From a virus: DNA of 27,846 bases. The stretch covers positions 1 to 27,846 of IMG/VR virus record IMGVR_UViG_3300031658_000082, one strand, 5' to 3'. The translations under genes were made by a program, and so were the position numbers. The notes beneath the pieces are model-generated. The model had not been told where the DNA came from and made no database searches. It worked only from the letters and a program-made list of their open reading frames with translations. Below are positions 25,930 to 27,846 of the stretch, piece after piece; position 1 is the stretch's first letter, and each line of letters opens with the position of its first letter.

Positions 25930-27846
25930 CTAATTATTTGGCTACGATTTCCATCATTACTATACCTTGCAAAGGTAATACTTATTTTTGATTGTGTTTT
26001 TTCAGTCTGGTAAAGATTTTTTTGACAAGCCATTATTGCTAGTCCAGAGCTAATAGACGCATCGTGTTTAGTTCTGTTGTTAATGTCAAACCTTGCCCAA
26101 TCCTGCAGCGTTCTGTTGAATGCCATAGAACCTATGTCTTCAGAATTTCTAAAAGCTCCATCCGTATCAAATCCAACGTGTTTTTCTATGTAAGACTCAA
26201 TAGCTGCTGCGTGAGCTTGCTTTATGTCCTCAGATGAGTTAGGTATCCCACCAAGCTCCTTCTCTGTCTTAGAGAGCTTGTTATATACCTTATCTGGTCT
26301 GTTTACAGAAAATCCTCTGTAGCCTCTATTTTTTAAGTGATATAAAAGCCTCGGCTTATTGTTCTCCACAAGAATAGGCATACCATAAAAAACACAAGCC
26401 ATCAAAACATCCTCAAAGAATATTTCTGCCGTCTGAGGTCTAGCTATGTACTCTAAGAAAAATTCGTTGCTAGGTGCTTCATCCATGTTAAACTTCGTCA
26501 GTCCGTGAAGAGAACCGTTAGAACCTCCACCACCAACAGTACCCGATATGTCATAACTATCGCAACCAAACGCACCAATGTGTTCGTTACCAGGATACTT
26601 AATACCATTCTTTACTATTATATTGTTTTGTAAACCCTTATTAGGAGTCCATCCGACATAAAACCTTCCACTCGTATCAGGACTGAAGATAACCTTGCTA
26701 TCCTTAATACCATCCTTCCAATGAAAAGAACCCCTTGTTACGTGATGTTCTGATATTAAAGTGTCGTTATAGTCTATCTGCTGATATATCTTTGTAAGGT
26801 TAAATATTGATTGCTTACTCTCATCCCTAAACGCATGAGATTCCGTTCTTGGAAACTGTCTATAAAATTCATTCAATGCGTCAGCGTCACTCTTTAAGGA
26901 GTCTACCTCTGCCTGCCAATAGTCAATCGCTCCCTCTGTAATCATTTCACCGTCAATACCAAGGATAGGTTTTTCTGGAGTATCAAAAACAGGCATTCCA
27001 TGCATGTCAATAAACCCCTCCATGTTCCACTCCATTGGAATAAACAACGAATACATCCCACTCTTTGTCTGACCGTTCCTGTTCCTTTTAGTAATGTCTG
27101 AATCCTCGTATAATTTTTTGAAATTTCCACCCCCCTTGCTTAAAGCATTTGAAGTAGAACCCATCATGCACTTACCTATAATCTTACTACCCAAACGTAA
27201 ACAAGTTTTTGTTACACGCCAGTTGTTTAGTATATTATTTGGCTTAATCCATTTCCCACTTTCATCGTGAACCAATAAAAGTAATTTTTCTCCATCATAA
27301 CTGTTATCATCCGTGTTCTTCCAATCGACTGTCGTATCAAGACCTTGCATGTCGTCATTCAAAACAGTAAACATATTTTTCTTTGTAATCTTAGACGCAG
27401 GAACTCTAAATGCTAATTCAGTCTTAGGCTTATCCATACCATCCATAATTGGCTTAAAGAAGAAAGGAAGCCTACTGTTTATAGGAACTACCTTGTCTGT
27501 AAACATCTTCTTAGCATCACTACCAGTCTTGGATAGTATACCAACTCTTGAATCATTAGCCAGAGTACCTACGTTTACGCACTCAGAAGAACCCATAAAT
27601 GAAAATCCTGAACGTCTTATCTTTAAGTAGTCCATCCCAAAGCTTCTTTTATCAGCCCTGCATGCTTCCCAATAAATCCAAAAAATTCTATTAGCCTCTC
27701 TAAAGTCAGGATAACCAACATCAATAGATGCCCACTGGAGGTACATGTAATGAGAGCCTGTCACGTAAGACGGAACTCCGTTATTCTTAAAGAACATTCC
27801 ACTCTCCCTGTAATCAAACTCCTGCTCAATGTAATCAACCCACCTG
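25926..27846 (-). CDS. terL: Terminase large subunit, 5' end beyond the window
   Basis: The reading frame has no stop up to the window edge. An internal ATG at 27797 is not taken as the start because 16 codons upstream ('RWVDYIEQEFDYRESG') continue the family pattern. The ATPase has an adenine-side 'YLKIRRSGFSFMGSS' (RRSG at 27606-27617) in place of a standard Walker A, a Walker B 'LLLLVHDES' (Asp-Glu at 27261-27266) and a coupling motif 'CMMGSTSN'. The nuclease shows 'FGCDSYD' (Asp at 26559-26561), a glutamate in 'ILVENN' and a C-terminal 'KHDASISSGLAIMA'. This layout fits crAss-like terminases, which cut and pump DNA into the procapsid. The portal gene overlaps its stop by four bases. No small terminase gene is in the window. 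Confidence 0.88.
   Translation of the reverse strand, partial: RWVDYIEQEFDYRESGMFFKNNGVPSYVTGSHYMYLQWASIDVGYPDFREANRIFWIYWEACRADKRSFGMDYLKIRRSGFSFMGSSECVNVGTLANDSRVGILSKTGSDAKKMFTDKVVPINSRLPFFFKPIMDGMDKPKTELAFRVPASKITKKNMFTVLNDDMQGLDTTVDWKNTDDNSYDGEKLLLLVHDESGKWIKPNNILNNWRVTKTCLRLGSKIIGKCMMGSTSNALSKGGGNFKKLYEDSDITKRNRNGQTKSGMYSLFIPMEWNMEGFIDMHGMPVFDTPEKPILGIDGEMITEGAIDYWQAEVDSLKSDADALNEFYRQFPRTESHAFRDESKQSIFNLTKIYQQIDYNDTLISEHHVTRGSFHWKDGIKDSKVIFSPDTSGRFYVGWTPNKGLQNNIIVKNGIKYPGNEHIGAFGCDSYDISGTVGGGGSNGSLHGLTKFNMDEAPSNEFFLEYIARPQTAEIFFEDVLMACVFYGMPILVENNKPRLLYHLKNRGYRGFSVNRPDKVYNKLSKTEKELGGIPNSSEDIKQAHAAAIESYIEKHVGFDTDGAFRNSEDIGSMAFNRTLQDWARFDINNRTKHDASISSGLAIMACQKNLYQTEKTQSKISITFARYSNDGNRSQIIR

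Noticed and set aside
25970-25977. TACCTTTG box (minus strand) 40 bases before the portal ATG
   Set aside because: It lies within terminase codons, has no -33 element, and the portal is already coupled to the terminase by an ATGA overlap; a chance match is more likely.
1-27846. tRNA genes, CRISPR arrays, insertion sequences or attachment sites
   Set aside because: The genes leave almost no free space; the gaps hold only the promoters and terminators listed, and no cloverleaf, spaced repeat array or transposase was seen.

Overview
The window is the late (structural) module of a tailed double-stranded DNA phage of a Bacteroidota host. It is AT-rich. Thirteen genes run leftward (minus strand) in a tight block from about 27846 to 489, and two small genes converge on them from the left edge. 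The portal, terminase, adaptor and nozzle-like proteins look like those of crAss-like phages (Crassvirales) and allied short-tailed flavophages. Bacteroidota-type -7 boxes (TAnnTTTG) precede several genes, and start codons have A-rich leaders instead of clear Shine-Dalgarno sites. These assignments rest on remembered family patterns and motifs; no search was run.

Right part (20856-27846), packaging and head: a large terminase open at its 5' end, a portal of 811 aa, a scaffold-like acidic protein behind its own promoter, and the major capsid protein followed by a hairpin terminator. Middle (18135-20827): a conserved head-associated protein of unknown role, a second and stronger terminator with a promoter directly behind it, then two connector or adaptor proteins. 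Next (12514-18133): a 1535-aa nozzle or muzzle-type tail protein with a cysteine-rich C-terminus, a 59-aa cysteine-ended gene, and a 270-aa tail protein.

Left part (489-12492), probable ejection cassette: a GNAT-fold protein, a small hydrophobic Gly/Ala/Gln-rich protein, a 574-aa protein, and a 3012-aa giant carrying an N-terminal tandem repeat, membrane-prone segments, a GNAT-like domain and an HEFGH zinc-peptidase motif. Convergent on the giant's 3' end are a 131-aa protein resembling a PD-(D/E)XK nuclease without its lysine and a 32-aa single-span membrane microprotein whose stop codon overlaps the giant's stop.

The order portal, scaffold, capsid, adaptor, nozzle, GNAT protein, small membrane protein, medium protein, giant protein matches phage T7 genes 8-16. 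This suggests a T7-style DNA-ejection machine on a crAss-type virion, with a peptidase-bearing giant in the place of T7 gp16. That is the main hypothesis drawn from the window. No tRNA, rRNA, CRISPR array, insertion sequence or integrase was seen.
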